Counted from the stretch's first letter, positions 1 to 8,694 are shown. The stretch is DNA of 64,000 bases from Pseudomonas sp. GV071 (GCF_003050835.1 NZ_QAOJ01000010.1:124001-188000), one strand, 5' to 3'. Made by a program: numbers and translations. Notes: generated from the letters alone by a model not told the origin.

Positions 1-49
1 AGAGGGTGCGAGCGAAGAAGCTTTGCGGGAACCAGACGGGGGTTTTCAT
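1..49 (-). CDS. envZ: EnvZ sensor histidine kinase, N-terminal fragment (cut by window edge)
   Basis: Only the first 16 codons are present, read on the minus strand from an ATG at 49-47: MKTPVWFPQSFFARTL. This matches the start of Pseudomonas EnvZ (AmgS in P. aeruginosa), where a short cytoplasmic leader precedes the first membrane segment. EnvZ would phosphorylate OmpR in response to envelope or osmotic stress. It lies downstream of ompR on the same strand, as in the usual ompR-envZ operon, but 132 nt separate the two genes and that gap holds a REP element. The rest of the gene lies outside the window, so its domains cannot be checked. Confidence 0.8.
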   Translation of the reverse strand, partial: MKTPVWFPQSFFARTL

Positions 50-97
50 GGGGGACTGCGGGTTCCATGGAGTAGCAGAAGGTTCGATCACAAACTC

Positions 98-160
98 GTA
101 GGAGCGGCTTCAGCCGCGATGCTTTTGATTTAAGAGCATCGCGGCTGAAGCCGCTCCTAC
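98..160. repeat. Paired REP element R1 (between ompR and envZ)
   Basis: Two 25-nt arms at 98-122 and 136-160 are perfect inverted copies, each containing the core GGAGCGGCTTCAGCCGC, separated by 13 nt. Each arm can also fold on itself. This is the Pseudomonas REP pair form, normally dispersed by a RAYT transposase encoded elsewhere. It lies inside the ompR-envZ transcription unit. Confidence 0.92.
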
Positions 161-181
161 CGGTACAGCGTTGATCAGGTG

Positions 182-913
182 TTATTTATTGCCATCCGGC
201 ACAAACACATACCCCACGCCCCACACGGTCTGGATATACCGAGGCTTCGACGGGTCCGGTTCGATCAACCGGCGTAGGCGGGAAATCTGTACATCGATGG
301 AACGCTCCAGGGCGTCCCATTCACGGCCACGGGCGAGGTTCATCAGTTTGTCGCGGGTCAGCGGCTCGCGGGCGTGTTGCACCAGGGCCTTGAGCACGGC
401 GAACTCGCCGGTGGTGAGCATGTGCACTTCATCGCCACGCTTGAGCTCGCGGGTGGCGAGGAACAGTTCGTAGTCACCGAAGCTCACGGTTTCGTCTTCG
501 CTGCCCGGTGCGCCTGGCACTGAAACCGTCTGGCGACGCAGCACGGCTTTGATCCGCGCCAGCAGTTCGCGCGGGTTGAACGGCTTGGCCAGGTAATCGT
601 CAGCGCCCTGCTCCAGCCCCTGGATGCGGCTGCTCTCGTCGCCCTTGGCGGTGAGCATGATGATCGGCATCTGGTTGTTGGCTTCACGCAGGCGTTTGCA
701 CGCCGAGAGGCCATCTTCGCCCGGCAGCATCAGGTCCAGTACCAACAATTGGAACAGCTCACGCGACAGCAGACGGTCCATCTGCTCGACGTTTTCCACC
801 GCACGAACGCGGTAGCCTTGCTCTTCCAGAAAACGCTCCAACAGGCGTCGCAGACCGGGATCGTCATCGACGATCAGGATTTTTTCGCCTTCCAGCGGGG
901 CCGTATTGCTCAT
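182..913 (-). CDS. ompR: OmpR-family response regulator
   Basis: A 243-residue two-domain response regulator. The receiver domain covers about residues 10-125, with the acidic cluster VDDD (15-18), phospho-acceptor Asp60 in LVLDLMLPG and the conserved Lys in MLTAK. The C-terminal winged-helix DNA-binding domain (about 145-240) has the OmpR signature ending in YIQTVWGVGYVF. It acts in the cytoplasm as the DNA-binding partner of EnvZ; in P. aeruginosa the pair is AmgRS, linked to envelope stress and aminoglycoside tolerance. The ATG at 913 follows a good AAAGGAG ribosome site. It is transcribed away from tex, sharing a 163-nt intergenic region. Confidence 0.95.
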   Translation of the reverse strand: MSNTAPLEGEKILIVDDDPGLRRLLERFLEEQGYRVRAVENVEQMDRLLSRELFQLLVLDLMLPGEDGLSACKRLREANNQMPIIMLTAKGDESSRIQGLEQGADDYLAKPFNPRELLARIKAVLRRQTVSVPGAPGSEDETVSFGDYELFLATRELKRGDEVHMLTTGEFAVLKALVQHAREPLTRDKLMNLARGREWDALERSIDVQISRLRRLIEPDPSKPRYIQTVWGVGYVFVPDGNK

Positions 914-1016
914 AGGTGCTCCTTTAAATCGTCGCGCATTATGGCGCAGACACCGCGCAGCACGTGCGCACCATTCGTTAGCAGATTTTTCCCGGCCCTG
1001 AGCAAAAGGGCCTGCG

Positions 1017-1022
1017 TATAAT
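1017..1022 (+). promoter_or_regulatory. Candidate -10 box for tex
   Basis: A perfect TATAAT lies 55 nt upstream of the tex ATG, in the divergent ompR/tex intergenic region. No convincing -35 hexamer is visible at the right distance. Confidence 0.55.
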
Positions 1023-1076
1023 GCCGGCCTTCAAGTTTTTGTGTCAGCACGTCTTATTTAAGTGGGTTTTTTATTT

Positions 1077-3401
1077 ATGAGTAACAACGTCGCCAGCATC
1101 AACAACCGTATTGCCGAAGAACTGGGTGTTCGCCCGCAGCAAGTCGCCGCTGCCGTCGCCTTGCTGGATGAAGGTTCCACCGTTCCGTTTATTGCCCGCT
1201 ACCGTAAAGAAGTCACCGGCAGCCTGGATGACACCCAGCTGCGCAACCTGGAAGAGCGCCTGCGCTACCTGCGCGAGCTGGACGAACGCCGCGCCAGCAT
1301 CCTCGCCAGCATTGAAGAACAAGGCAAGCTCACCCCGGAGCTGACGCGCGAGATCAACCTCGCCGACACCAAGACCCGCCTCGAAGACCTCTACCTGCCC
1401 TATAAGCAGAAGCGCCGTACCAAGGGGCAGATCGCCCTGGAAGCCGGCATCGGCGAGTTGGCCGACGGCCTGTTCAATGACCCCAACCTGACCCCGGAAA
1501 GCGAAGCGGCGCGGTTCGTTGACGCGGAAAAAGGCTTTGCCGACGTCAAGGCCGTGCTCGAAGGCGCCAAGTACATCCTCATGGAGCGCTTCGCCGAAGA
1601 CGCCAAGCTGCTGGATAAGCTGCGCAGCTTCCTCAAGCACGAAGCCATCCTCGGCGCCCGCGTAATTGCCGGCAAGGAAGAGGAAGGGGCTAAATTCCGC
1701 GACTACTTCGAACACGACGAGCCGCTGAAAAGCATGCCCTCGCACCGCGCCCTGGCAATTTTCCGTGGCCGCAACGAAGGCATTTTGAGCTCCTCGCTGA
1801 AGATCGGAGACGAGACGCCGGGCAGCCTGCACCCGTGCGAAGGCATGATCGGTGAGCACTTCGGGGTGAAGAACGAAAACCGCCCGGCCGACAAATGGCT
1901 TGGCGAAGTGGTGCGCTGGACCTGGAAGGTCAAGCTCTACACCCACCTGGAAACCGACCTGCTCGGCGAGTTGCGCGACGGCGCCGAAACCGAGGCGATC
2001 AACGTCTTTGCCCACAACCTGCACGACCTGCTGCTGGCTGCCCCGGCCGGCCCACGTGCCACCCTGGGCCTCGATCCGGGCCTGCGCACCGGCTGCAAAA
2101 TCGCCGTGGTCGATGCCACCGGCAAGTTGCTGGAATACGCCACGGTTTACCCGCACGTACCGCAGAAGCAGTGGGACCAGACCTTGGCGATCCTCGGCGC
2201 GCTGTGCATCAAGCACCGCGTTGACCTGATCTCCATCGGCAACGGCACCGCCAGCCGCGAGAGCGACAAGCTGGCCGCCGAGCTGATCAAAAAACTGCCT
2301 GAGTTGAAGATGACCAAGATCATGGTCAGCGAAGCCGGCGCCTCGGTGTATTCCGCTTCGGAACTGGCGGCGAAAGAATTCCCCGATCTGGACGTCTCGA
2401 TCCGTGGCGCGGTGTCCATCGCCCGCCGCCTGCAAGACCCGCTGGCCGAGCTGGTGAAGATCGACCCGAAATCCATCGGCGTCGGCCAGTACCAGCATGA
2501 CGTCTCGCAGCTGAAGCTGGCGCGCAGCCTGGACGCCGTGGTGGAAGACTGCGTGAACGCCGTGGGCGTGGACGTGAATACCGCTTCGGTGCCGCTGCTG
2601 GCGCGCATCTCAGGCCTCAACACCACCCTGGCGCAGAACATCGTCAACCACCGCGATGCCCACGGTGCGTTCAAGACCCGCGACGCGCTGAAAAAAGTGC
2701 CGCGCCTGGGCGACAAGACCTTCGAACAAGCCGCCGGTTTCCTGCGCGTGATGAATGGCGACAACCCGCTGGACGCCTCCGCCGTGCACCCGGAAACCTA
2801 CCCACTGGTGGAACGCATTGCTGCTGACACCGGCCGCGATCTGCGCTCGTTGATCGGCGATGCGGGCTTTCTCAAGCGCCTTGATCCAAAAAAATTCACC
2901 GATGAAACCTTCGGCCTGGTGACCGTCAGCGACATCCTCGCCGAGCTGGAAAAACCTGGCCGCGACCCGCGCCCGGAGTTCAAGACCGCCGAGTTCCAGG
3001 ATGGCGTGGAAACCCTGCAGGACCTGCAGCTGGGCATGATCCTCGAAGGCGTGGTGACCAACGTCACCAACTTCGGCGCCTTCGTCGACATCGGCGTGCA
3101 CCAGGACGGCCTGGTGCATATCTCGGCGCTGTCGGAGAAGTTCGTCAAAGACCCGCGTGAAGCGGTGAAGGCGGGTGACGTGGTCAAGGTCAAGGTGATG
3201 GAAGTGGACATTCCACGTAACCGCATCGCCCTGTCCATGCGCATGGGCGACACCCCGGGCGAGAAAATCGACGGCCCGCGCGGCGGCGGCAACAAAGGTG
3301 GCGGCAAGCCACGCCCGCAAGCCCAGCCCACCACGCAGCCAGCGCCTAGCAACAACGCCATGGCCTCGCTGTTCGCCAACGCCAAACAACTGCGGAAATA
3401 A
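1077..3401 (+). CDS. tex: Tex transcription accessory protein (S1 RNA-binding)
   Basis: A 774-residue protein with the full Tex layout: a helical N-terminus opening with VASINNRIAEELGVRPQQV, a YqgF/RuvC-like fold at about 325-420 (GLDPGLRTGCK), helix-hairpin-helix motifs near 510-600, and a C-terminal S1 domain at about 650-722 containing NFGAFVDIGVHQDGLVHIS. It ends in a Gly/Pro/Gln-rich tail. Tex binds nucleic acid and is thought to act in transcription or RNA quality control in the cytoplasm. I chose the ATG at 1077 over a GTG at 1062 because family members begin close to this residue; neither has a clear Shine-Dalgarno site. It is followed after 3 nt by a thioesterase gene. Confidence 0.95.
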   Translation: MSNNVASINNRIAEELGVRPQQVAAAVALLDEGSTVPFIARYRKEVTGSLDDTQLRNLEERLRYLRELDERRASILASIEEQGKLTPELTREINLADTKTRLEDLYLPYKQKRRTKGQIALEAGIGELADGLFNDPNLTPESEAARFVDAEKGFADVKAVLEGAKYILMERFAEDAKLLDKLRSFLKHEAILGARVIAGKEEEGAKFRDYFEHDEPLKSMPSHRALAIFRGRNEGILSSSLKIGDETPGSLHPCEGMIGEHFGVKNENRPADKWLGEVVRWTWKVKLYTHLETDLLGELRDGAETEAINVFAHNLHDLLLAAPAGPRATLGLDPGLRTGCKIAVVDATGKLLEYATVYPHVPQKQWDQTLAILGALCIKHRVDLISIGNGTASRESDKLAAELIKKLPELKMTKIMVSEAGASVYSASELAAKEFPDLDVSIRGAVSIARRLQDPLAELVKIDPKSIGVGQYQHDVSQLKLARSLDAVVEDCVNAVGVDVNTASVPLLARISGLNTTLAQNIVNHRDAHGAFKTRDALKKVPRLGDKTFEQAAGFLRVMNGDNPLDASAVHPETYPLVERIAADTGRDLRSLIGDAGFLKRLDPKKFTDETFGLVTVSDILAELEKPGRDPRPEFKTAEFQDGVETLQDLQLGMILEGVVTNVTNFGAFVDIGVHQDGLVHISALSEKFVKDPREAVKAGDVVKVKVMEVDIPRNRIALSMRMGDTPGEKIDGPRGGGNKGGGKPRPQAQPTTQPAPSNNAMASLFANAKQLRK

Positions 3402-3404
3402 CCC

Positions 3405-3791
3405 ATGACCCAGCCAGCGGATGAAGTCGGTAGCAAAAGCGCGTTCGCCCGCTTGCTGGGCCTGCACATTCTCAAGGCCGACGGCGGCGAGGCCATCGTG
3501 CGCCTGAGCATGCACGACGGCCTGCGCAACCTGCACGGCAAACTGCATGGCGGCGCGTTGTTCTCGCTGATCGACACGGCCATGGGCCAGGCCAGCCACA
3601 GCGTGGTCGGCGGCCCGGGCACGGTGACCCTGGAGAGCAAGATCAACTACATCCGTCCGGTGGATGAGGGCGATATCCTCTGCCGAGCCTGGGTGGTGCA
3701 TGCCGGGCGTCGCACCCAGGTGATCGAAGCCGAGGTGCACCAGGACGACAAACTGGTGGCGAAGGCGCAAGCGACGTTCGCCTGTCTGTAA
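3405..3791 (+). CDS. PaaI-type hotdog thioesterase
   Basis: A 128-residue single hotdog-fold domain with the PaaI-family motif NLHGKLHGGALFSLIDTAMG; the HGG is near residue 48. The family hydrolyses acyl-CoA thioesters, often aromatic or short-chain; the substrate here cannot be told. It begins 3 nt after the tex stop codon and is probably cotranscribed with it. The same tex-thioesterase pairing is known in P. aeruginosa, so this looks like a conserved neighbourhood, not a catabolic cluster. No phenylacetate genes are nearby. Confidence 0.88.
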   Translation: MTQPADEVGSKSAFARLLGLHILKADGGEAIVRLSMHDGLRNLHGKLHGGALFSLIDTAMGQASHSVVGGPGTVTLESKINYIRPVDEGDILCRAWVVHAGRRTQVIEAEVHQDDKLVAKAQATFACL

Positions 3792-3814
3792 CCGCCGGGT
3801 GAAATAACCGCCGG

Positions 3815-3849
3815 TAACGGCAGCGTGAGTTCCGCTTGCGCTGCGGTTA
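3815..3849 (+). other. Imperfect inverted repeat between thioesterase gene and gshA
   Basis: TAACGGCAGCG pairs with CGCTGCGGTTA with one mismatch, giving a GC-rich stem just after the thioesterase gene. There is no T run after it, so it may be a weak terminator or part of the gshA leader. Confidence 0.3.
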
Positions 3850-3960
3850 ATCTGTCGAACACAAGCCGACCAGGCGACCACGCCGGTTCCGTATCTGCCC
3901 CCCTTGTAGACGGTCAGGACCACCCCCATATAGGGCCGACTGACGCGAAGGAACACAAAA

Positions 3961-5544
3961 TTGAGCGACCTCCTCTCCCGCCGTTTGGCACTGCTCAGCA
4001 AGCCCGCCCACCTGAATTTGCTTACCCAGTGCCTGCACGGGATCGAGCGCGAATGCCTGCGTGTCGACAGCCAGGGCCAGCTCGCCCTGACGCCGCACCC
4101 GATTGCCCTCGGCTCAGCGCTGACCCACCCGCAGATCACCACCGACTATTCCGAATCGCTGCTGGAGTTCATCACCCCGGCCGAAACCGACCCGGCGGTA
4201 ACCCTGGACGATCTCGAACAAATCCATCGTTTCGCCTACAGCAAACTCGATAACGAGTACCTGTGGAGCCCGTCGATGCCCTGCCCGTTGCCGGAAGAAG
4301 AGGTGATTCCGATCGCCCAGTACGGCAACTCGAACATCGGCCGTCTCAAGTACGTATACCGCAAGGGCCTGGCCCTGCGTTACGGCAAGACCATGCAGTG
4401 CATCGCCGGCATTCACTACAACTTCTCTCTGCCCGAAGCGGTATGGCCGCTGCTGCAGGTGGCCGAGGACGATACCCAGAGTCCCCGCGACTATCAGTCC
4501 GAGCGCTATATCGCCCTGATCCGTAACTTCCGTCGCTACAGCTGGCTGCTGATGTACCTGTTCGGCGCCTCGCCGGCCCTGGATGCCGGGTTCCTGCGCG
4601 GCCGCCCGCACAAGTTGCAGCAGCTCGACGAACACACCCTGTACCTGCCCTACGCCACCAGCCTGCGCATGAGTGACCTGGGTTACCAGAGCAGCGCCCA
4701 GGCCGGCCTGACCCCGTGCTACGACGACCTCGCCAGCTACACCGACAGCCTGCGCTGCGCGGTGTCGACGCCCTACCCGGCCTATGCCGAAGCCGGCACC
4801 AAGAAGGATGGCGAGTGGCAGCAACTGAACACCAACATCCTGCAGATCGAAAACGAGTACTACTCGAACATCCGCCCCAAGCGCGTGACCTACAGCGGCG
4901 AACGGCCGATTCAGGCGCTGATGTCGCGCGGCGTGCAGTACGTGGAAGTGCGTTGCCTGGATATCAACCCGTTCCTGCCGATGGGCATCGACCTGATCAG
5001 CGCGCGTTTTATCGACGCCTTCGTGTTGTTCTGCGCCCTGCAAGACAGCCCGGACCTGAGCAGCAACGAATGCCACAGCTGCACCTACAACTTCCTCACC
5101 GTGGTCAAAGAAGGCCGCAAGCCTGCGCTGCAACTGCAGCGTAACGGCGTCGCCATCGGCCTGCAGGACTGGGCCAACGAGCTGCTCGACAGCATCGGCA
5201 AACTCAGCGCACTGCTCGACCAGAGCCACGGCAGCGACCTGCACCAGCAAGCCCTGGCCGCCCAGCGCGCCAAGGTGGCCGACACCGCGCTGACGCCATC
5301 GGCGCAAGTGCTGGCGGCCATGCAGGAGAACCAGCAGACCTTCGCCGAGTTCTCCCTGCAGCAAAGCCAGGTGCATGCCGAGTACTTCCGCAGCACCCCG
5401 CTGAGTGCCGAGCAACGCGCCGCATTCGAGGAGTCGGTGCAGCAATCGCTGGCCGACCAAGAGGCCACCGAGGCCGAGCAGAGCGGCGATTTCGACACCT
5501 TTGTGGCCGCTTACCAGGCCAGTATTCTGGCCTTGGCGGTTTAG
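3961..5544 (+). CDS. gshA: Glutamate-cysteine ligase (gamma-glutamylcysteine synthetase)
   Basis: A 527-residue protein of the gamma-proteobacterial GshA class; E. coli GshA is about 518 residues. It begins SDLLSRRLALLSKP and contains the family segment LTQCLHGIERECLRV, with the glutamate-binding IERE near residue 30. It joins glutamate and cysteine with ATP, the first and rate-limiting step of glutathione synthesis. The start is a TTG at 3961, supported by AAGGA 8 nt upstream and by the N-terminal match to other Pseudomonas GshA; no better ATG exists. A rare start codon may lower expression. Confidence 0.95.
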   Translation: MSDLLSRRLALLSKPAHLNLLTQCLHGIERECLRVDSQGQLALTPHPIALGSALTHPQITTDYSESLLEFITPAETDPAVTLDDLEQIHRFAYSKLDNEYLWSPSMPCPLPEEEVIPIAQYGNSNIGRLKYVYRKGLALRYGKTMQCIAGIHYNFSLPEAVWPLLQVAEDDTQSPRDYQSERYIALIRNFRRYSWLLMYLFGASPALDAGFLRGRPHKLQQLDEHTLYLPYATSLRMSDLGYQSSAQAGLTPCYDDLASYTDSLRCAVSTPYPAYAEAGTKKDGEWQQLNTNILQIENEYYSNIRPKRVTYSGERPIQALMSRGVQYVEVRCLDINPFLPMGIDLISARFIDAFVLFCALQDSPDLSSNECHSCTYNFLTVVKEGRKPALQLQRNGVAIGLQDWANELLDSIGKLSALLDQSHGSDLHQQALAAQRAKVADTALTPSAQVLAAMQENQQTFAEFSLQQSQVHAEYFRSTPLSAEQRAAFEESVQQSLADQEATEAEQSGDFDTFVAAYQASILALAV

Positions 5545-5614
5545 TCGATAGCGTCACAAAAAAAGCCAGCGGGGTAAAAGCCGGGACCGACGGTCAGTCG
5601 TTTCCGGCTGGGTA

Positions 5615-5630
5615 GGGCTAGCATTAGCCC
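5615..5630 (+). other. Hairpin just upstream of the RMF-like gene
   Basis: GGGCTA-GCAT-TAGCCC forms a perfect 6-bp stem with a 4-nt loop that ends 11 nt before the GTG start at 5642, where a ribosome-binding site would be expected. No purine-rich Shine-Dalgarno sequence is visible. Confidence 0.4.
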
Positions 5631-5641
5631 AGTTTCCCCAC

Positions 5642-5866
5642 GTGAGCCACCCCATGGCGCCGCCCGAGGCCATCCCCAAGGAAGACGACCCGCAATGGAG
5701 CCTGGAAAGCCTCAACAAGGCTTACCAACAGGGCTACATGGCCGGTTTGACTGGCAACCCGATCAGCAACCAGCCGCACGCCGCCGATGTATTGGCAGCC
5801 GCCTGGGAAGCGGGTTGGGATGATGGTGAAGAGCAGTATCAGTTGTTGGCGCAGAAGACTGCATAA
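5642..5866 (+). CDS. RMF-like small protein (ribosome modulation factor family)
   Basis: A 74-residue protein. The segment YQQGYMAGLTG followed by a conserved proline, then AAWEAGWDDG, matches the pattern of ribosome modulation factor (in E. coli RGYQAGIAG, then W..GW), which dimerises 70S ribosomes into inactive 100S particles in stationary phase. It is longer than E. coli RMF (55 residues) and much less basic, with an acidic N-terminus and middle, so it may not bind ribosomes the same way. The start is uncertain: GTG at 5642 or ATG at 5654, neither with a clear ribosome site. It sits between gshA and argA. Confidence 0.65.
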   Translation: MSHPMAPPEAIPKEDDPQWSLESLNKAYQQGYMAGLTGNPISNQPHAADVLAAAWEAGWDDGEEQYQLLAQKTA

Positions 5867-5895
5867 CACCCGTCTTCTCTATCAATCCTTAAATC

Positions 5896-5962
5896 GCTAT
5901 CGCGGCTGAAGCCGCTCCTACGAGATCGCACAATCCTGTAGGAGCGGCTTCAGCCGCGATGC
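5896..5962. repeat. Paired REP element R2
   Basis: Inverted arms at 5896-5921 and 5938-5962 share the core GGAGCGGCTTCAGCCGC. The arms point in the opposite sense to R1, with the CGCGGCTGAAGCCGC arm first. It lies between the 3' ends of the RMF-like gene and argA, 3 nt from the argA stop codon, where it may protect or end both transcripts. Confidence 0.92.
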
Positions 5963-5965
5963 TTT

Positions 5966-7264
5966 TTACAGCTGTTTCTCGAAGATCTGCGAGTTGCGCT
6001 GGTAGTTGTACAGCGACGCCCTTGCCGCTGGCAGGCGCTCCACGCCACTGGGCTCGAAACCGCGCTCCCGGAACCAGTGCGCCGTGCGGGTGGTAAGCAC
6101 AAACAAGGTCTTCAACCCCTGAGCCCGCGCCCGTTCTTCGATCCGCTCCAGCAGCTCATCACCACGACCGCCATGGCGGTATTCCGGGTTCACCGCCAGG
6201 CACGCCAGCTCGCCGCTGTCGGAGTCGGCGATCTGGTACAGCGCCGCGCAGGCGATGATCAGACCGTCGCGTTCGACGATGGTGAACTGCTCGATCTCGC
6301 GCTCCAGCACCTCCCGTGAACGGCGCACCAGAATGCCCTGTTCTTCCAGCGGGCTGATCAGGTCGATCAGGCCGCCGACATCCTCAATGCTGGCTTCACG
6401 CAGTTGCTCGAACTGCTCCTGGTCGACCAGGGTGCCGCCACCGTCGCGGGTGAACAGCTCGGTGAGCAGCGAGCCGTCTTCGCTGTAGCTAACGATATGG
6501 GCGCGTTTCACCCCGCCGCGGCAGGCCTGCGCCGCCGCGTCCAGCAGCTCGGCCTGGTAGCTGTTGCCCAGGCGCTGCAGGTGGTTGGGCACTTGTTGCG
6601 GGCGCAGTTCACGCACCAGCTTGCCGGCCTCGTCCATCAGGCCTTGTTCGTTGCCGAACAGAATCAGTTTGTCGGCGCCCAGGTCGATAGCCGCGCGCAT
6701 GGCCACGTCTTCACAGGCCAGGTTGAAAATCTCCCCGGTGGGCGAGTAGCCGATTGGCGAGAGCAGCACGATAGAGCGCTCGTCGAGCAAGCGGCCAATG
6801 CCCTTGCGGTCGACCCGGCGCACTTCGCCGGTGTGGTGGTAATCCACGCCCTCGACCACGCCAATCGGCCGCGCGGTGACGAAGTTGCCGCCGGCCACCC
6901 GCAGGCGCGAGCCCTGCATCGGCGAGGCGGCCATGTCCATCGACAAGCGCGCTTCGATGGCAATCCGCAGCTGGCCGACGGCGTCGATCACGCATTCCAG
7001 GGTCGGGCCATCGGTGATGCGCATGTCGCGGTGGTAGTGCGGGGTCAGGCCGCGGGCAGCCAGGCGCGCTTCAATCTGCGGGCGCGAACCGTGCACCAGC
7101 ACCAGACGCACGCCGAGGCTGTGCAGCAGCACCAGGTCGTGGACGATATTGCCGAAGTTGGGGTGCGCAACGCCGTCGCCGGGCAGCATGACCACGAAGG
7201 TGCAGTCCCGGTGGGCGTTGATATAGGGCGAAGCATGGCGAAGCCAATTGACGTATTCGGGCAT
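5966..7264 (-). CDS. argA: N-acetylglutamate synthase
   Basis: A 432-residue ArgA of the classical two-domain form: an N-terminal amino-acid-kinase-like domain (about 20-260), which binds arginine for feedback inhibition, and a C-terminal GNAT acetyltransferase domain (about 285-430) with the acetyl-CoA loop YRHGGRGDELL near 358-368. It transfers acetyl from acetyl-CoA to glutamate, the first committed step of arginine synthesis. In pseudomonads the step mainly tops up the acetyl cycle run by ArgJ. argE lies directly upstream on the same strand, about 110 nt away. Confidence 0.95.
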   Translation of the reverse strand: MPEYVNWLRHASPYINAHRDCTFVVMLPGDGVAHPNFGNIVHDLVLLHSLGVRLVLVHGSRPQIEARLAARGLTPHYHRDMRITDGPTLECVIDAVGQLRIAIEARLSMDMAASPMQGSRLRVAGGNFVTARPIGVVEGVDYHHTGEVRRVDRKGIGRLLDERSIVLLSPIGYSPTGEIFNLACEDVAMRAAIDLGADKLILFGNEQGLMDEAGKLVRELRPQQVPNHLQRLGNSYQAELLDAAAQACRGGVKRAHIVSYSEDGSLLTELFTRDGGGTLVDQEQFEQLREASIEDVGGLIDLISPLEEQGILVRRSREVLEREIEQFTIVERDGLIIACAALYQIADSDSGELACLAVNPEYRHGGRGDELLERIEERARAQGLKTLFVLTTRTAHWFRERGFEPSGVERLPAARASLYNYQRNSQIFEKQL

Positions 7265-7374
7265 AACGCGAAGAGCCTTTTATTCGTGATGAGAAAGCCT
7301 GTGCAGATACAGCGGGTAAGTCAGCTTTATCGTCGGAATTGGGGCTGCAACACGCGGGTGCTCCTTGTCATGGG

Positions 7375-8532
7375 TCATTGGCTAACGGATGGGGTGAGGC
7401 AATAGTGCTGAATCAACTCACGCAGCACCTTCACTGTGGGCATCAAACGTGACAGTTCCAGGAACTCGCCGGGCTGGTGCGCGCAGCTGATATCGCCCGG
7501 GCCGAGCACGATGGTCTCGCAACCCAGTTGCTGAAGATAAGGCGCTTCGGTGCCGAATGCCACTGCCTCGGCACGATGGCCGGTAAGACGCTCGGCCACT
7601 CGCACTAACTCGGCGTCGGCAGCCTGCTCGAACGCTGGCACATGGGGGAACAGCGGCGCGAAGTCGATCTTCACTTGGTGGCGCTCGGCAATCGGCCTGA
7701 GCTTCTCGTGAATTGCCGCGCGCAACTGCTCGGCGTCCATCCCCGGCAACGGCCGCAGATCGAACTCCAGCGAGCATTGGCCGCAGATACGGTTGGGGTT
7801 GTCACCGCCATGGATGCAGCCGAAATTCATCGTCGGCTGCGGCACACTGAACTGCTCATTGCGGTATTGGCGCTGCCATTTCTGCCGCAACGCCATCAGC
7901 TCGGCCATGCTCGCGTGCATGGCTTCCAGGGCGCTGTGGCCCAGGCTCGGGTCGGAGGAATGGCCGCTCTGGCCGAGGATGTCGATGCGCTCCATCATCA
8001 CGCCTTTGTGCAGGCGGATCGGCCGCAGGCCGGTGGGCTCGCCAATCACTGCGGCGCGGCCCAACGGCTTGCCAGCAGCAGCCAAGGCACGGGCGCCCGC
8101 CATCGAGCTTTCTTCATCGCAGGTGGCCAATACCAGCAGCGGTTGTTTGAAAGGATGAGCCAGAAGCGGTAGCACCGCTTCGATCACCAGGGCGAAAAAG
8201 CTCTTCATGTCGCAGACGCCCAACCCAACCCAGGTGTCGTCCACCTCAGTGAGCTTCAGCGGATCGCTTTTCCACAGTGCTTCGTCGAACGGTACGGTGT
8301 CGCTGTGCCCGGCCAGCACCAGACCACCGGGGCCGGAACCGAAACTGGCGAGCAAGTTGAATTTGCCGGGAGAGACTTGTTGCACATCGCATTTAAAGCC
8401 TAGATCGCCCAACCAGGTGCTGAGCAAGTCGATCACCACCTTGTTCGACAGGTCCAGGCTCGGTTGCGTACAGCTCACCGACGGCGCAGCGATCAGCGCG
8501 GCGAATTGTTCTTTTAGCGATGGTAATGGCAT
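7375..8532 (-). CDS. argE: Acetylornithine deacetylase
   Basis: A 385-residue M20-family metallohydrolase. Visible metal-site motifs are AGHSDTVP (His76 and Asp78), the Asp in VCDMKSF (Asp108) and CDEESSMAGA, with the catalytic Glu near 140. It removes acetate from N2-acetylornithine to give ornithine in arginine synthesis. Pseudomonas also carries argJ, which recycles the acetyl group, so ArgE may be partly redundant. The two neighbouring genes argA and argE read in the same direction and could share transcripts. The argE promoter region is shared with the divergent CYTH gene and holds an inverted repeat element. Confidence 0.93.
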   Translation of the reverse strand: MPLPSLKEQFAALIAAPSVSCTQPSLDLSNKVVIDLLSTWLGDLGFKCDVQQVSPGKFNLLASFGSGPGGLVLAGHSDTVPFDEALWKSDPLKLTEVDDTWVGLGVCDMKSFFALVIEAVLPLLAHPFKQPLLVLATCDEESSMAGARALAAAGKPLGRAAVIGEPTGLRPIRLHKGVMMERIDILGQSGHSSDPSLGHSALEAMHASMAELMALRQKWQRQYRNEQFSVPQPTMNFGCIHGGDNPNRICGQCSLEFDLRPLPGMDAEQLRAAIHEKLRPIAERHQVKIDFAPLFPHVPAFEQAADAELVRVAERLTGHRAEAVAFGTEAPYLQQLGCETIVLGPGDISCAHQPGEFLELSRLMPTVKVLRELIQHYCLTPSVSQ

Positions 8533-8607
8533 GCCAGGTCTCCACGGGCGAGGCCCATCATAGATGCATCGTTGTGCAGGAATAAACCGTAAGCGGCCAC
8601 CTGCACC

Positions 8608-8694
8608 GTCGTCCCAGCGCAGGCTGGGACCCAGGCTGGTTCAGGAGGTCGCGCTTGACGGGCCATTCTGGATTCCAGCCTGCGCTGGAATGAC
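8608..8694. repeat. Paired 27-nt inverted repeat element (non-REP family)
   Basis: Arms at 8608-8634 and 8668-8694 are near-perfect inverted copies, and each arm folds on its own: TCCCAGC-GCAG-GCTGGGA in the first and TTCCAGC-CTGC-GCTGGAA in the second. The differences between arms are paired changes that keep both hairpins. This is an intergenic repeat family distinct from the REP elements, located between the divergent argE and CYTH genes. Confidence 0.8.

Noticed and set aside
1071..2498. Long open frame (475 codons) antisense to tex
   Set aside because: It lies entirely opposite a strongly conserved gene. High-GC third positions leave the complementary frame free of stops. No ribosome site and no recognisable protein.
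4114..5460. 448-codon open frame antisense to gshA
   Set aside because: Codon-bias shadow of gshA; the composition is that of a reversed reading, with no family features.
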